A stretch of DNA of 6,255 bases. It comes from JAYVIQ01 sp043770215. Lineage in GTDB: Bacteria; Bacteroidota; Bacteroidia; Cytophagales; JAAEPT01. The stretch spans positions 1 to 6,255 of the forward strand of contig JAYVIQ010000160.1 in the NCBI GenBank assembly GCA_043770215.1, in the 5' to 3' direction. Position numbers and translations under genes: made by a program. The notes beneath the pieces are model-generated. The model made no database searches, had not been told where the DNA came from, and saw only the letters and a program-made list of their open reading frames with translations. How positions within the stretch are numbered: the first letter of the stretch is position 1; the number at the start of each line of letters is the position of its first letter. Below are positions 5,313 through 6,255 of the stretch, piece by piece.

Positions 5313-6255
5313 ATGTTACAGATTAATGCAATTATTTGGAATTTTAGACCAGAAATTTTTCCAAATTTAGACCTTCCTCTTTTAAGTAATATCCGTTATT
5401 ACGGTGTATTATGGGCTATTTCTTTTATGGTTGCTCATTTTTTGGTAGAAAAAATGTACAAAAAAGAATCTAAAGATGTAAAAGAGTTAGATACATTGTT
5501 TTTTTATACACTTGTAGGCTGTATTCTTGGAGCTAGGTTAGGGCATTGTCTTTTTTATGATCCCGCACATTATTTATCTAATCCTCTTGATATATTAAAG
5601 ATAAACGAAGGTGGGTTAGCTAGTCATGGCGGTGGCATTGGTTTATTTATAGCGTGTTACTTTTTTTACAAAAAATTTAATACTCAAAGTTTCTCTAGCG
5701 TATTGGATAAAGTTGCGTTTACGGTAGCTATAGCTGGTTGTTTAATTAGAGTTGGAAACTTTGTAAATTCAGAAATTATAGGAAAACCCACCGACTCACC
5801 ATTTGGAGTTGCATTTGTAGAAAATGTAGAGGGATATTTACGAAATAGCAATTATTATGGTAAAAGCATTGAAGAAATATCCTATACCCCAGCCAAAAAC
5901 ACAAAAGATACTTTAATAAACGGAAACAAATTTGCAGCTTATGAAATGAAAGTAGTTTTTAATGATAGACCTACAAAAATTTCAAAGAGCGATGTTTTTC
6001 AATATTTAGATGAAGACCATATTATAGCATCTAATCAGGAAACCATTATTAAAGACAAAATAATTTCTAAAGTTATATATCCAATTACTAGGCACCCTGC
6101 ACAATTGTATGAAGCTTTTAGTTGTTTTATTTTGTTTTTGTTGATGATCTATTTTTACTTTAAAAAGTACAACGGAAACATACCAGACGGATTTTTTATT
6201 GGTCTTTTTTTAGTTTGGGTATTTACTTTACGTTTCTTTTATGAGTACATAAAAG
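5313..6255 (+). CDS. lgt: Prolipoprotein diacylglyceryl transferase, C-terminus cut by window edge
   Basis: Inner-membrane enzyme that moves diacylglycerol from phosphatidylglycerol to the lipobox cysteine of prolipoproteins, the first step of lipoprotein maturation. The window holds 314 whole codons and one base more; only the extreme C-terminus is missing. Recognised residues, with E. coli equivalents by family knowledge, are Tyr30 in RYYG (Tyr26), His105 in SHGGGIG (His103), Arg146 and Asn149 in IRVGNFVNSEIIG (Arg143, Asn146), Glu154, RHPAQLYEA (260-268), and Arg307 with Glu311 in RFFYEYIK (Arg239, Glu243). Hydrophobic segments lie at about 29-46, 61-81, 103-119, 133-147, 268-284 and 292-309. 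The stretch 168-258 is an unusually long polar insertion. The ATG at 5313 follows the predicted promoter at 17 bases, with no Shine-Dalgarno. It is transcribed divergently from the dehydrogenase. Confidence 0.96.
   Translation, partial: MLQINAIIWNFRPEIFPNLDLPLLSNIRYYGVLWAISFMVAHFLVEKMYKKESKDVKELDTLFFYTLVGCILGARLGHCLFYDPAHYLSNPLDILKINEGGLASHGGGIGLFIACYFFYKKFNTQSFSSVLDKVAFTVAIAGCLIRVGNFVNSEIIGKPTDSPFGVAFVENVEGYLRNSNYYGKSIEEISYTPAKNTKDTLINGNKFAAYEMKVVFNDRPTKISKSDVFQYLDEDHIIASNQETIIKDKIISKVIYPITRHPAQLYEAFSCFILFLLMIYFYFKKYNGNIPDGFFIGLFLVWVFTLRFFYEYIK

Noticed and set aside
1..6255. CRISPR arrays, tRNA or rRNA genes, insertion sequences, toxin-antitoxin or defence genes.
   Set aside because: Nothing of this kind was seen on reading both strands; coding genes fill nearly all of the window and the two gaps are 120 and 54 bases.

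Overview
The window looks like chromosomal DNA of a member of the Bacteroidota, perhaps Flavobacteriales-like. It is AT-rich throughout. None of the start codons has a convincing Shine-Dalgarno sequence. One intergenic region carries a good match to the Bacteroidota promoter (TTG, 20-base spacer, TATATTTG). The protein families read cleanly, but the genus cannot be fixed from this sequence alone.

Layout, left to right. Positions 1-3767 on the minus strand hold five contiguous complex I (NADH:quinone oxidoreductase) genes. In transcription order they are nuoH, nuoI, nuoJ, nuoK and nuoL, and nuoL runs off the left edge. Every junction overlaps: H/I, I/J and K/L share one base (TAATG), and J/K shares four bases (ATGA). 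This is one tightly coupled unit encoding the membrane arm plus the 8-iron ferredoxin-like NuoI subunit. Positions 3768-3887 are a 120-base AT-rich spacer with an imperfect inverted repeat. Positions 3888-5258 (minus strand) encode an aldehyde dehydrogenase most like the YneI/Sad succinate-semialdehyde dehydrogenases. Positions 5259-5312 are a short divergent intergenic region with the promoter for lgt. From 5313 to the right edge on the plus strand is lgt, prolipoprotein diacylglyceryl transferase, cut by the window end.

How the genes relate: NuoH-L build the quinone site, proton path and one antiporter-like pump of complex I. The peripheral-arm genes that usually precede nuoH (nuoA to nuoG) are not here; their place is taken by the dehydrogenase gene. 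That enzyme would make NAD(P)H and could supply complex I, but this link is inference. lgt belongs to lipoprotein maturation and is probably unrelated.

No novel defence, mobile or RNA system is visible. The points most worth a second look are the start of nuoH (no usable ATG, with an in-frame ATG-TAC-TAA just upstream), the break in the nuo cluster at nuoH, and a long polar insertion in Lgt.
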